Counted from the stretch's first letter, positions 15,352 through 25,380 are shown. The stretch is DNA of 38,725 bases from Bacteroidota bacterium (GCA_023413895.1 JAEZOU010000093.1:1-38725), one strand, 5' to 3'. The notes: a model not told the origin generated them from the letters alone. Translations and numbers: made by a program.

Positions 15352-17958
15352 CTATTTCTTCTTTTTCGTTAATAGACTTTTAATATCATTCAGCTTCATC
15401 AACGCCTCAACAGGAGTCAGCGTATTGATGTCGGTATCCATAATCTGATCTTTAATATCCAACAGCAAAGGATCGTCTAAAGCAATGAAACTCAATTGGT
15501 AACCTGGTGAGCGTTTTTCAATTTTAAGTTCCTTTCCACTTTGTGAATGGCTATTCTCCAACACTTGCAATACCTCTTCAGCTCTGCGCAACACCTGATT
15601 AGGCATTCCTGCCATACGTGCCACGTGAATACCAAAACTATGTTCACTTCCGCCAACCTCCAACTTCCTTAAAAACAATATTTTATTATTAATCTCTTTT
15701 ACAGAAACATGATAATTTTTGATTCGAGAAAATTGTTTTTCCATATTATTCAACTCGTGATAGTGTGTTGCGAAAAGTACCTTTGCTCTGCAGTTCTTAT
15801 GCTCGTGGAGAAATTCTGCAATAGACCACGCAATAGAAACGCCATCGTAAGTACTAGTTCCACGACCAATTTCATCAAGCAGAATCAAACTCCGGTTGGA
15901 TATGTTATTCAAAATGCTTGCTGTTTCGTTCATCTCTACCATAAATGTGGACTCACCCGTTGACAAGCTATCCGAAGCCCCAACGCGTGTAAAAATTTTA
16001 TCCACAATGCTCAATCTAGCGCTTTCAGCAGGCACAAAGCAACCAATTTGCGCCATCAGTACAATGAGTGCCGTTTGTCGCAATAGGGCAGATTTACCCG
16101 ACATATTGGGCCCTGTAATAATCATAATCTGCTGTACGTCATTATCTAAATAGACATCGTTAGCGATATAGCTCTCACCTGGTGGCAACTGTTTTTCAAT
16201 AACGGGATGGCGACCATTTTTGATATTAATAGCGGTCCCCGACTCAAAAATAGGTCGTACATAATGATTTTCCACAGAAATCTCTGCAAAACAGAGCAAA
16301 ATATCCAATTTTGCTACCAAAAATGCATCTAACTGTATCATTGGAATATAATCCATCATGCTGATTGTTAGTTCATTATAAAGTTTAGCTTCAATTTCCA
16401 AAATCTTATCTTCAGCACCTAAAATTTTTGATTCCAACTCTTTAAGTTCTTCAGTAATATAACGCTCTCCATTAGTCAGTGTTTGTTTTCTGACCCAACA
16501 CTCTGGCACTTTATCTTTGTGGGTATTTGTTACTTCCAAATAGTAACCAAATACATTATTAAAACCGATTTTCAAAGAGGTGATGCCCGTTGCCTCCGAT
16601 TCTCGCTTCTGAATATCTGCCAATATCGTTTTGCTATTCACTGCTATTGTCAACAATTCATCTAATTCCTCATTCACACCTTTATTAAAAACACCTCCTT
16701 TACTTACCACAACGGGTGCATCCTCATTAATCTCTTTTTCAATCCGATTACACAACGTTAAAGCGGGATTCAATTGCTCTGCAATCTTTTGTAATGCAGG
16801 ATGTTGACTTTTTGCACAGCTATTTTTCAATTGTTCTACAGCACGTAACGAACGACAAAGCTGCAGAATTTCACGCGGATTAATCTTTCCTGTTGCTAAT
16901 TTCGACAAGATTCTCTCCAAATCACCCACTTGATGTAACGTTTGCAACAAAGATGCTGCACCTTCTCGATCTTCGACAAAATGTTTAACTACAGAAAGGC
17001 GCTCTTCAATCATCACTTGCTCCTTCAAAGGCATCACTAACCATTTACGTAGCATTCGCGAGCCCATTGGCGTCTGTGTTTTGTCTAAAATCTGCAATAG
17101 GGTTACAGCATTTTCGTTATAAGATTGAACCAACTCCAAATTTCGGATAGTGAATCGGTCTAACCAAACATAGAGTTCCTCCTCAATTCTTTTTATCTTA
17201 TTAATATGCTGAATTTTATAATTTTGAGTTTCATAAAGGTAGTGTAGGGCAGCACCTGCGGCAATAATTCCATCGGTTAATGTTTCCACTCCGAAACCTT
17301 TTAGCGAAGAGGTTTGAAAATGTTTGAGAAGCACCTCATTTGCATAATCTGTTGTAAAAACCCAATCGTCGAAAGGAGCGAGCAAAAATTTATCGCCAAA
17401 AAATTCCTTAAATTGTGTGATTTGGGTTTTCAGAATTACCACTTCCGAAGGCTTATAATTTTGCAACAATTTATCGATATATTCTCGAGTTCCTTCAGAA
17501 AGATAAAACTCTCCGGTAGAGATATCTACAAAAGCAATTCCGATATTTTTTTTATCATAGAAGATAGAAGCGAGAAAGTTATTCTCTTTCTGCTCCAACA
17601 CTTTATCATTAACAGAAACACCTGGCGTAACCAATTCTACCACACCACGTTTCACAATAGTTTTCGTCATCTTTGGGTCTTCCAATTGTTCGCAAATTGC
17701 CACGCGGTGACCTGCGCGCACCAATTTGGGCAAGTACGCATCGATGGAGTGATGTGGGAAACCTGCCAACTCGATATAGGAAGCTGAACCGTTGGCACGG
17801 CGAGTCAATACAATTCCCAATATCTGAGATGTTAGAATCGCATCTTCACCGAAAGTTTCATAAAAGTCGCCGACCCTAAAAAGCAAAATAGCATCAGGAT
17901 GTTGAGACTTAAATTGGTTATATTGCTTCATCAAAGGCGTTTCTGCAACTTTTGCCAT
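15352..17958 (-). CDS. mutS: DNA mismatch repair ATPase MutS
   Basis: 868 residues, the usual MutS1 length. The mismatch-reading Phe32-x-Glu34 is present in GDFYETFG. The ATPase has Walker A GPNMSGKS near residue 616 and Walker B LILLDEIGRGTSTYDG near residue 690, followed by FATHYHEL. With MutL it recognises base mismatches and small loops after replication. All key motifs are intact. It is transcribed with the DUF3109 gene behind it; upstream it is insulated by the nrdJ terminator. Confidence 0.97.
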   Translation of the reverse strand: MAKVAETPLMKQYNQFKSQHPDAILLFRVGDFYETFGEDAILTSQILGIVLTRRANGSASYIELAGFPHHSIDAYLPKLVRAGHRVAICEQLEDPKMTKTIVKRGVVELVTPGVSVNDKVLEQKENNFLASIFYDKKNIGIAFVDISTGEFYLSEGTREYIDKLLQNYKPSEVVILKTQITQFKEFFGDKFLLAPFDDWVFTTDYANEVLLKHFQTSSLKGFGVETLTDGIIAAGAALHYLYETQNYKIQHINKIKRIEEELYVWLDRFTIRNLELVQSYNENAVTLLQILDKTQTPMGSRMLRKWLVMPLKEQVMIEERLSVVKHFVEDREGAASLLQTLHQVGDLERILSKLATGKINPREILQLCRSLRAVEQLKNSCAKSQHPALQKIAEQLNPALTLCNRIEKEINEDAPVVVSKGGVFNKGVNEELDELLTIAVNSKTILADIQKRESEATGITSLKIGFNNVFGYYLEVTNTHKDKVPECWVRKQTLTNGERYITEELKELESKILGAEDKILEIEAKLYNELTISMMDYIPMIQLDAFLVAKLDILLCFAEISVENHYVRPIFESGTAINIKNGRHPVIEKQLPPGESYIANDVYLDNDVQQIMIITGPNMSGKSALLRQTALIVLMAQIGCFVPAESARLSIVDKIFTRVGASDSLSTGESTFMVEMNETASILNNISNRSLILLDEIGRGTSTYDGVSIAWSIAEFLHEHKNCRAKVLFATHYHELNNMEKQFSRIKNYHVSVKEINNKILFLRKLEVGGSEHSFGIHVARMAGMPNQVLRRAEEVLQVLENSHSQSGKELKIEKRSPGYQLSFIALDDPLLLDIKDQIMDTDINTLTPVEALMKLNDIKSLLTKKKK

Positions 17959-18001
17959 AATATCATATTTTATGATTTACAAATCCTCCGTTTTATATAA
18001 A

Positions 18002-18034
18002 AAAATAGTTATGAAAAAGATCCATAACTATTTT
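18002..18034 (-). terminator. Terminator of nrdJ
   Basis: A perfect 12-bp stem AAAATAGTTATG (18002-18013) with CATAACTATTTT (18023-18034) and a 9-nt loop. The minus strand continues in a T-run. Confidence 0.85.
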
Positions 18035-18057
18035 CGATTATAGTTTTTTAGTTATTA

Positions 18058-20811
18058 TCAACCACCACATTTAGAGTAGCCACAGGTAGTGCAAAGCATA
18101 CACTTCTCTTGATATACAACGGTTTCCTGTCCACATTTAGGGCATTTCACACCTTTCTGTTTTGTGCCATCAGCTACAAATTTTTTCAGCGCACGAATAA
18201 CACCATTTCTCCAAGAGTTGATAGATTCTTCACGGAAGTTGAGTCCAGAAATGATATTAATTACATTTTCAATAGGAATACCATGTCGAAGGAGTGCTGA
18301 AATCATCTTTGCGTAGTTCCAAAATTCAGGATTAAAGCAACGATTTAAACCACGTATAATGATTTCGTATCCATCTTTATCGTTGTAATGAAAATCATAT
18401 TGTTTATTTCCATTTTCATCTTTGAATTTAACGATAACGCCACGTTCTACACTTTTAGGGATTGGCAATCTATCATCTTCTGTCTTACCGGTAAAAATTT
18501 CGTATGGTTGACCATCTTTTGTTCCGACGAAAGCTACCCAATCTTCGCTATTATTTTTAAATCTTACAATTTCTGCCACCAACTCTTTTGGGCGTTTTTG
18601 CACTTTATTTTCTTCTGCAACTTTCTTTTTGGGTTTACTACTTGCCGAATTCAGCACGCCATCGCGAGAACCTTCGCGGTAAACTGTCATTCCCTTACAG
18701 CCTGACTCCCATGCACGCATATACAATTCGCCCACAGTTTCTTTAGTAGTATTTTCTGGAAGATTGATTGTTACAGAGATTGAATGGTCAACCCATTTTT
18801 GAATAGCTCCTTGCAGTTCCACCTTTTTAATATAATCTGTATCGGCAGCGGTAGATTTGTAGTAGGGCGATTTTTTGACAAGCTCTTGAATCTCTTTTTC
18901 GTTCATTGCTTCCAAATCTTTAGAGGTAAAACCTTCTATTTTCGCCCAATCTGCAAATTTTGGATGGCATACGAAATACTCTTCAAATGCATCGCCATTA
19001 ATATCCTTTACGGTTTCACGTTTGTTTAGGTCATTAGGATTTACCTTTCTTCTTCGCTTATAAACCACATTAAAAGCGGGCTCGATACCAGAAGTTGTTT
19101 GGGTACAGATGCTAACACTTCCCGTAGGCGCAATAGTCAGCAACGAGATATTTCTTCTTCCGAAGCGTACCATATCATTATACAACTTCTCATCTGCATC
19201 TTTAATTCTTAAGATGAATGGATTTTCGCTTTCCTTAATACAGCTATAAACGGGGAATGCACCACGTTCTCTTGCCATAGTTACAGATGAGCGATAAGCA
19301 CTTAACGCCAACTGTTTGTGAACTTCAGTAGAAAAAGCAATACCATGCTCTGAAGCGTAACGAATATTCAACGCTGCCAGCATATCGCCTTCTGCAGTAA
19401 TTCCCAAGCCTGTACGGCGACCTTTCAAAGTTTTCTGTTTAATCTTCTGCCATAGTTCATACTCAACGCGTTTGATGTCAGCAGTCTCGGGGTCACTATT
19501 GATTTTATCAACAATCTTGTCAATCTTTTCGATTTCAAGGTCGATAATATCATCCATTAATCGTTGTGCATATTGAACGTGTTGCTTAAAAAGCGTCATA
19601 TCGAAATAAGCATCTTCGGTGAATGGATTTTGAACGTAACTATAAAGGTTAATGGCAATGAGTCGGCAGCTATCGTAAGGACACAACGGAATCTCTCCAC
19701 AAGGGTTAGTAGAGGTGGTTTTAAAACCTTCATCTTCGTAGCAATCTGGTATTGCTTCGCGATGGATTGTATCCCAAAATAGGACACCGGGCTCTGCAGA
19801 CTTCCACGCATTATGTATAATTTTCTCCCACAATTGTGATGCATTAATAGCTTTTGAATATTTGGGAGTATCAGAATCGATTGGATATTTTTGGATATAA
19901 TCTTTGCTCTCTTTTACAGCTTGCATAAATTCATCATCAACGCGTACAGACACATTGGCTCCTGTAATTCTGCCTTCTGTCATCTTAGCATCAATAAAAT
20001 GTTCAGAATCAGGATGCTTAATAGAAATAGAAAGCATTAACGCACCACGGCGGCCATCTTGAGCCACCTCGCGGGTTGAATTTGAGTAGCGTTCCATAAA
20101 AGGAACAACACCTGTTGAGGTAATTGCACTATTTTTCACTGGACTTCCAGCCGGACGGATATGTGACAAATCGTGACCCACGCCACCTCGTCTTTTCATA
20201 AGTTGCACCTGCTCTTCGTCCATCTTGATAATTCCACCATACGAATCGGAACGTGCATCATTACCAATAACAAAACAATTTGATAGTGATGAAATCTGGT
20301 AATCGTTACCAATTCCAGCCATAGGACTACCTTGGGGAACGATATATTTAAATTTTGCAAACAATGAATAGATGAGTTCTTCATCCATTGGATTGTTGTA
20401 TTTTTTCTCAATTCTTGCGAATTCACGAGCTAAGCGGCGGTGCATTTGGTCAGGATTGCTTTCCAGCAATTCACCCTTATCATTTTTCAACGCATATTTA
20501 TCAATCCATACACCTGCTGCTAATTCATCACCCTCGAAATATTTGACAACATCTGCAAAAATCTCATCCTTCGTATAAATTCTCTGTTCAGAATTTTCCA
20601 TCTCTTTCTTTTCCTCTTTTTCTTCTTTTTCTAATTCTAACATCTCCTGCGAAGAAAACATATCCATAGCCGATTCTCTTCGAGATAATTTTTCCAAATT
20701 TTGATCTCGAGAATCCAAAATCCGCTGCATTGTGGCTACTTCAGCATCTTTTCTTTTTTCTTCTGATGTTAGTTCGTCCACAAAACTAAACAGAGACAAA
20801 TCATTACCCAT
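18058..20811 (-). CDS. nrdJ: Adenosylcobalamin-dependent ribonucleotide reductase (class II)
   Basis: Reduces ribonucleoside diphosphates using a B12-generated radical and needs no oxygen. The core begins near IYTKDEIFADVVKYF. It carries SLSNCFVIGN, the active-site NPCGEIPLCPYDSC, SVSICTQTTSGIEPAF and a C-terminal zinc-ribbon tail (CPKCGQETVV, CMLCTTCGYSKCGG). No ATP-cone is seen. The frame stays open to a TTG at 20868; I prefer the ATG at 20811 (MGNDLSLFSF), and an ATG at 20847 is also possible. The first 70 or so residues are charged (Glu/Lys) and precede the conserved core, so the true start is uncertain. It is transcribed alone, between two hairpin terminators. Confidence 0.93.
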   Translation of the reverse strand: MGNDLSLFSFVDELTSEEKRKDAEVATMQRILDSRDQNLEKLSRRESAMDMFSSQEMLELEKEEKEEKKEMENSEQRIYTKDEIFADVVKYFEGDELAAGVWIDKYALKNDKGELLESNPDQMHRRLAREFARIEKKYNNPMDEELIYSLFAKFKYIVPQGSPMAGIGNDYQISSLSNCFVIGNDARSDSYGGIIKMDEEQVQLMKRRGGVGHDLSHIRPAGSPVKNSAITSTGVVPFMERYSNSTREVAQDGRRGALMLSISIKHPDSEHFIDAKMTEGRITGANVSVRVDDEFMQAVKESKDYIQKYPIDSDTPKYSKAINASQLWEKIIHNAWKSAEPGVLFWDTIHREAIPDCYEDEGFKTTSTNPCGEIPLCPYDSCRLIAINLYSYVQNPFTEDAYFDMTLFKQHVQYAQRLMDDIIDLEIEKIDKIVDKINSDPETADIKRVEYELWQKIKQKTLKGRRTGLGITAEGDMLAALNIRYASEHGIAFSTEVHKQLALSAYRSSVTMARERGAFPVYSCIKESENPFILRIKDADEKLYNDMVRFGRRNISLLTIAPTGSVSICTQTTSGIEPAFNVVYKRRRKVNPNDLNKRETVKDINGDAFEEYFVCHPKFADWAKIEGFTSKDLEAMNEKEIQELVKKSPYYKSTAADTDYIKKVELQGAIQKWVDHSISVTINLPENTTKETVGELYMRAWESGCKGMTVYREGSRDGVLNSASSKPKKKVAEENKVQKRPKELVAEIVRFKNNSEDWVAFVGTKDGQPYEIFTGKTEDDRLPIPKSVERGVIVKFKDENGNKQYDFHYNDKDGYEIIIRGLNRCFNPEFWNYAKMISALLRHGIPIENVINIISGLNFREESINSWRNGVIRALKKFVADGTKQKGVKCPKCGQETVVYQEKCMLCTTCGYSKCGG

Positions 20812-20955
20812 ACTGCTATTACTTTTACGGTTTAATACAAAATGCATACATTTTAGGCGATAATCCAAAAAAGTAAAGTTAAAAAGAAATGTATATTACT
20901 AAAAATGAGCACTATGCAGATATGTTACTCCTCAGAACTCGCGACTGCTAAAATA

Positions 20956-20987
20956 GAAAAAGCGAGCAATTTCTCACTCACTTTTTC
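20956..20987 (-). terminator. Hairpin terminator after fabD
   Basis: GAAAAAGCGAG (20956-20966) pairs with CTCACTTTTTC (20977-20987) with one mismatch and a 10-nt loop, in the 190-nt gap between fabD and nrdJ. The A-rich left arm and T-rich right arm mean it could work in either direction. Confidence 0.5.
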
Positions 20988-21058
20988 TGACTTTATATCA
21001 ACAAAATGATGTTGGTATTTTTTTTTCTTGATTAATAGACATTTAGAGAAAAGTAGTT

Positions 21059-21940
21059 TTAAATACTCATTTTTTCTCCAAAATTTGTGGCAGAATTAAT
21101 TTTTTTTATCAAACCCTTCAAAACAGTTCCTGGTCCAAATTCTGTGAAAATTTCCGCACCATCAGCAATCATATTCTGCACAGTTTGCGTCCATCTTACT
21201 GGACTTGTCAACTGCTTAATAAGGTTATTTTTTATGGTTTCTGGATCTACTGATGGAAGTGCATTGCAGTTTTGGTAGATAGGACAGGTAGGTGTGTGGA
21301 ATTTTGTATTTTCAATAGCAGTTGCTAATTTTAAGCGTGCGGGTTCCATCAATGGTGAGTGAAAAGCACCTCCAACATTGAGAGGTAATACACGGCGCAC
21401 ACCAGCAACTTTTAACGCTTCTGCAGCCAATTCTAAACCTTTAAAGCTACCCGAAATTACTAATTGACCTGGAGCATTATAATTGGCAGGAACTACAATT
21501 TCATCAATTTGCGCACATATTTCCTCTATTTTTGCATCGTCCGAACCGATAACTGCAGCCATTCCTGATGGGTTAGCTTCGCAAGCTTCTTGCATTGCGT
21601 TTGCTCGCTTAGAAACTAAAACCAATGCATCCTCAAAAGCGAGCGCACCACAAGCTACCAACGCACTGAACTCACCTAAAGAGTGACCTGCAACCATTGC
21701 TGGCTGGCATTGACTTAACATTTTATACTCCACTACTGAGTGCAAAAATACGGCTGGCTGCGTGATATGCGTCTGCTTTAGTTCTTCATCTGTACCTTCA
21801 AACATCTTTTGGCTCAGCGAAAAACCTAAAATCTTATCTGCAGTTTCAAACATTTTTTGTGCTTCAGGAAACTTTTCATAAAGTTCTTTTCCCATTCCTG
21901 AAAATTGTGCTCCCTGACCGGGAAAAACAAATGCATTCAT
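21059..21940 (-). CDS. fabD: Malonyl-CoA:ACP transacylase FabD
   Basis: 293 residues, normal length. GQGAQ is at 8-12, the nucleophile Ser87 lies in GHSLGEFSAL, the catalytic His194 in GGAFHSPLMEP, and TEFGPGTVLKGL is near the end. It loads malonyl groups onto acyl carrier protein for fatty-acid synthesis in the cytoplasm. It starts 5 nt after the TonB_C-like gene and is the last gene of the ahcY unit; other fatty-acid genes are not in this window. Confidence 0.97.
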   Translation of the reverse strand: MNAFVFPGQGAQFSGMGKELYEKFPEAQKMFETADKILGFSLSQKMFEGTDEELKQTHITQPAVFLHSVVEYKMLSQCQPAMVAGHSLGEFSALVACGALAFEDALVLVSKRANAMQEACEANPSGMAAVIGSDDAKIEEICAQIDEIVVPANYNAPGQLVISGSFKGLELAAEALKVAGVRRVLPLNVGGAFHSPLMEPARLKLATAIENTKFHTPTCPIYQNCNALPSVDPETIKNNLIKQLTSPVRWTQTVQNMIADGAEIFTEFGPGTVLKGLIKKINSATNFGEKMSI

Positions 21941-21945
21941 ATTTT

Positions 21946-22395
21946 CTATTTTTGTTCTCCAATAATAATACTATATGTATAACCATTAGAAGAGTTGTTG
22001 TTTTTCTCCTTTTCGGTTTTGGCTAATGTTTTACAGGTATATTGTAATTGAAAAGTTTTCTTCTCCTCTTTTCGCAGTCTGAAATGTATATTCAACTTTT
22101 GATTAGCTTTCAAACGCACTCCATGATTAAAAGCTTTTCCGTAACGCAACAAACCCACTAAACGAACCGCTTCTTCATCACAAGAAGGAAATAAACCTTT
22201 TACTACACGAATATTTTCAACTCTACCTTCGTCATTAACCTCGTAGGCAACGGCTACCGTTCCCTGAATATTCTGTTCCAAAGCATCTTGTGGATAGCGA
22301 AGCTGCGAAGCTATAAATTCACGCAATGCCTTCTTACCACCGGGATATTCAGGCATCTGTAAAAAGCGTTTCTCTTTCTTTTCCCTAGAAGGCAT
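21946..22395 (-). CDS. TonB C-terminal-domain-like protein without membrane anchor
   Basis: 149 residues. Residues 15-120 fit the TonB_C fold as found in Bacteroidota: MPEYPGGKKALREFIASQL, RYPQDALEQNIQGTVAVAY, VNDEGRVENIRVVKG, SCDEEAVRLVGLL. There is no N-terminal membrane segment or signal peptide and no Pro-rich spacer. The start is basic (MPSREKKEKR), so it is not a normal TonB energy transducer. The last 30 residues are charged and Asn/Ser rich. It lies 17 nt after ahcY and 5 nt before fabD. It may be a cytosolic domain used for protein contacts, or an N-terminally eroded TonB; function unknown. Confidence 0.7.
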   Translation of the reverse strand: MPSREKKEKRFLQMPEYPGGKKALREFIASQLRYPQDALEQNIQGTVAVAYEVNDEGRVENIRVVKGLFPSCDEEAVRLVGLLRYGKAFNHGVRLKANQKLNIHFRLRKEEKKTFQLQYTCKTLAKTEKEKNNNSSNGYTYSIIIGEQK

Positions 22396-22412
22396 GGCGC
22401 AAATTTTGAATC

Positions 22413-23822
22413 TTAATATCTATATGTATCAGGTTTGAACGGCCCCTCTACCTTAACACCGATATATTTGGCTTGTTTTTCGGTTAAGGTGGTCAGTTTT
22501 ACCCCAATTTTTGACAAATGCAAGCGTGCAACCTCTTCATCTAAATATTTAGGTAGATTATAAACGCCTACTTCATAATCTTTTTGCCACAAATCTAATT
22601 GTGCCATTGTTTGATTAGTAAAAGAGTTACTCATTACAAATGAAGGGTGACCTGTAGCACACCCTAAATTTACCAAACGTCCTTCTGCCAAGATAAAGAT
22701 AGAGTGACCATCAGGGAAGATATATTCATCTACTTGTGGTTTGATGGTACGTTTAGTGATATGTGCTTGATGTTCAAAAGCAGCTACTTGAATTTCATTA
22801 TCAAAGTGTCCGATATTGCAAACAATAGCTTGGTCTTTCATTTTGTTGAGGTGGTCAACAGTGATAACATCACAATTGCCTGTACAAGTGATGTACAAAT
22901 CGCCTTCCGCAAGAGCATCTTCTACGGGTTTTACTTCGTAGCCCTCCATTGCTGCTTGTAAAGCACAAATAGGGTCAACTTCGGTAACAATAACGCGAGC
23001 GCCATACGATTTCATAGATTGTGCACAACCTTTACCCACATCGCCATAACCACATACTACGGCAACTTTTCCTGCAATCATTACATCTGTAGCACGTTTA
23101 ATACCATCAGCTAATGATTCTCTACAGCCATATTTATTATCGAATTTAGATTTGGTTACAGAATCGTTTACATTGATAGCAGGCACTAATAATTCTCCAT
23201 TTTCCATCATTTGATACAAACGGTGAACACCTGTTGTTGTCTCTTCTGAAACGCCACGTAACTCTCTTACCAAATTATGCCAACGTTGAGGGTCTTCCGC
23301 TAACGTTTTCTTTAATTGTGCAAAAATCACTGCTTGCTCTTCACTTTCTGGTTCTTTATCCAATACGGAAGCATCATTTTCTGCTTGATAGCCTAAGTGA
23401 ATCAACAAAGTTGCATCGCCGCCATCATCAACAATCAAATTCGGACCTTTTCCACCTGGAAAAGACAACGCTTGGTTAGTACACCACCAATAATCTTCCA
23501 AAGATTCACCTTTCCAAGCAAACACAGCAACACCAGAGGCTGCAATTGCTGCTGCTGCATGGTCTTGTGTGGAAAATATATTACAACTACACCATCTTAC
23601 TTCTGCACCAAGGTGTACCAATGTTTCAATCAAAACGGCAGTTTGAATCGTCATATGAAGACTTCCCATAATGCGAGCTCCCTTCAATGGCTTGCTATCA
23701 CCATATTTCTCTCTTAATGCCATCAAACCTGGCATCTCTTTTTGAGATACTTCAATATCTTTACGGCCCCATTCTGCTAAACCAATGTCCGCAATTTTGT
23801 ACTTTAATTCGCAATCAGTCAT
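22413..23822 (-). CDS. ahcY: Adenosylhomocysteinase
   Basis: 469 residues, typical for bacterial S-adenosylhomocysteine hydrolase. It splits S-adenosylhomocysteine to adenosine and homocysteine with a bound NAD, relieving product inhibition of methyltransferases. Visible: GARIMGSLHMTIQTAVLIET, WCSCNIFSTQDHAAAAI, NVNDSVTKSKFDN, the NAD-binding GYGDVGKGCAQSM, and the C-terminal GPFKPDTYRY needed for NAD closure. It is the first gene of an operon with the TonB_C-like gene and fabD. A good -7 box lies 39 nt upstream. No SAH or SAM riboswitch was recognised in the short leader. Confidence 0.97.
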   Translation of the reverse strand: MTDCELKYKIADIGLAEWGRKDIEVSQKEMPGLMALREKYGDSKPLKGARIMGSLHMTIQTAVLIETLVHLGAEVRWCSCNIFSTQDHAAAAIAASGVAVFAWKGESLEDYWWCTNQALSFPGGKGPNLIVDDGGDATLLIHLGYQAENDASVLDKEPESEEQAVIFAQLKKTLAEDPQRWHNLVRELRGVSEETTTGVHRLYQMMENGELLVPAINVNDSVTKSKFDNKYGCRESLADGIKRATDVMIAGKVAVVCGYGDVGKGCAQSMKSYGARVIVTEVDPICALQAAMEGYEVKPVEDALAEGDLYITCTGNCDVITVDHLNKMKDQAIVCNIGHFDNEIQVAAFEHQAHITKRTIKPQVDEYIFPDGHSIFILAEGRLVNLGCATGHPSFVMSNSFTNQTMAQLDLWQKDYEVGVYNLPKYLDEEVARLHLSKIGVKLTTLTEKQAKYIGVKVEGPFKPDTYRY

Positions 23823-23860
23823 AATTTTATCTGTTTATAATTCATAAATAAATACGGCGG

Positions 23861-23868
23861 CAAAAGTA
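23861..23868 (-). promoter_or_regulatory. -7 box for ahcY
   Basis: The minus strand reads TACTTTTG, with TTGG 22 nt upstream as a possible -33. The leader would be about 30 nt. Confidence 0.55.
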
Positions 23869-23926
23869 CATTAAAGTTTTGAATCTCCAACTCACAAAAA
23901 TTAGTGATTCATTTCCACTTTTTTAC

Positions 23927-23934
23927 TATCTTTG
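23927..23934 (+). promoter_or_regulatory. -7 box for the M20 peptidase gene
   Basis: TATCTTTG matches TAnnTTTG, 31 nt upstream of the start. It is divergent from the ahcY promoter, about 60 nt away. Confidence 0.5.
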
Positions 23935-23964
23935 CAGCCTTGTACTAACCTAATATAAATCTTT

Positions 23965-25332
23965 ATGAAAGACCTTAAAAATTATATTGAAGCAAATAAA
24001 GAACGCTTTTTAGAAGAGTTATACAGCCTTCTCAGAATTCCTTCTATCAGTTCTAAAAGTGAACACAAACCAGATATGATTCGTTGTGCTGAACGATGGA
24101 AAGAGTTACTACTTGAAGCAGGCGCAGACAAAGCTGAGGTTTGTCCTACCGAAGGAAATCCTGTAGTGTATGGTGAAAAAATAATTGACCCCAAAGCACC
24201 CACTGTTGTGGTTTATGGTCACTACGATGTAATGCCTGTTGACCCCGAAGAACTTTGGAATACCAAACCTTTCGAACCAGAAATTATTGACGGAAGAATC
24301 TACTGCCGCGGTGCAAATGATGACAAAGGACAATCCTTTATGCACGCAAAAGCTTTCGAATATTTGGTAAAAACCAACCAATTAAAATGTAACGTAAAAT
24401 TTATGCTTGAAGGAGAAGAGGAGATTGGAAGTACCAGTCTTTATGGTTTCTGCGAAGCAAATAAAGAAAAATTAAAGGGTGATATCATCTTGGTTTCTGA
24501 CACCTCAATGATTGCTATTGATACTCCTTCTGTTACAGTAGGACTTCGCGGTTTGAGTTATTTAGAAGTGGAAGTTACGGGACCTAATAAAGATCTACAT
24601 TCTGGTCTTTTCGGTGGCGCTGTGGCAAACCCAATCAATGTGCTTTGTCAAATGATCTCTTCACTTATGAATGAGAAAAATCAGATTACCATTCCTCATT
24701 TCTACGATGATGTTATTGAAATCTCTGCAGAAGAACGTGCTTTGATGGCTCAAGCTCCTTTCAATCTTGACGAATACAAAGCAGCTCTTGATATTAAAGA
24801 GGTTCACGGTGAGGAGGGCTTCTCTACCATCGAACGTACTGGAATCCGCCCAACTCTTGACCTTTGCGGAATTTGGGGTGGTTACACCGGAGAAGGCGCA
24901 AAAACAGTTCTCCCTTCCAAAGCAACAGCTAAAGTATCGATGCGATTGGTACCTAACCAAGATTCCCACAAAATTAGCGAGTTGTTCCAAAAACATTTCG
25001 AATCTATCGCTCCTGATTATGTGAAAGTAAAAGTTACACCTTGCCACGGCGGCGAAGCATACGTATCCCCTATCGATATGCCTGCATACAAAGCAGCTGA
25101 AAAAGCTTATATGGAAACCTTCGGCAAACGCCCAATCCCTACTCGTAGCGGTGGAAGTATTCCAATTATTGCTGGATTTGAAAAGATTTTGGGAACAAAA
25201 TCTATCTTAATGGGATTCGGACTTGAATGCGATGCAATTCACTCTCCTAACGAAAGTTACTCATTAGATCAATTCTTTAAAGGAATTGAAACCATCCCTT
25301 ATTTCTACAAATATTACGCTGAATTAGCATAA
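23965..25332 (+). CDS. M20 family dipeptidase
   Basis: 455 residues, a cytoplasmic zinc dipeptidase/carboxypeptidase of the M20 (CNDP-like) type. Metal and catalytic motifs: YGHYDVMPVDP near residue 85, GANDDKGQ near 115, EGEEEIGS near 151 with the catalytic Glu, SDTS near 178, and HSPNESY near the C-terminus. An inserted dimerisation 'lid' domain (about 200-340) carries RGLSYLEVEVTG and DLHSGLFGG. Substrate specificity is not readable. It has its own promoter and a strong terminator, so it is a single-gene unit. Confidence 0.92.
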   Translation: MKDLKNYIEANKERFLEELYSLLRIPSISSKSEHKPDMIRCAERWKELLLEAGADKAEVCPTEGNPVVYGEKIIDPKAPTVVVYGHYDVMPVDPEELWNTKPFEPEIIDGRIYCRGANDDKGQSFMHAKAFEYLVKTNQLKCNVKFMLEGEEEIGSTSLYGFCEANKEKLKGDIILVSDTSMIAIDTPSVTVGLRGLSYLEVEVTGPNKDLHSGLFGGAVANPINVLCQMISSLMNEKNQITIPHFYDDVIEISAEERALMAQAPFNLDEYKAALDIKEVHGEEGFSTIERTGIRPTLDLCGIWGGYTGEGAKTVLPSKATAKVSMRLVPNQDSHKISELFQKHFESIAPDYVKVKVTPCHGGEAYVSPIDMPAYKAAEKAYMETFGKRPIPTRSGGSIPIIAGFEKILGTKSILMGFGLECDAIHSPNESYSLDQFFKGIETIPYFYKYYAELA

Positions 25333-25340
25333 AAATAAAC

Positions 25341-25380
25341 AAAAAGTATTCCCAAAATATCCATTGGGAATACTTTTTTA
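25341..25380 (+). terminator. Terminator of the M20 peptidase gene
   Basis: A perfect 14-bp stem AAAAAGTATTCCCA (25341-25354) with TGGGAATACTTTTT (25365-25378) and a 10-nt loop, ending in T. Confidence 0.9.

Noticed and set aside
23823..23964. SAH or SAM riboswitch upstream of ahcY
   Set aside because: The leader is about 30 nt after a good -7 box, too short and without the conserved core.
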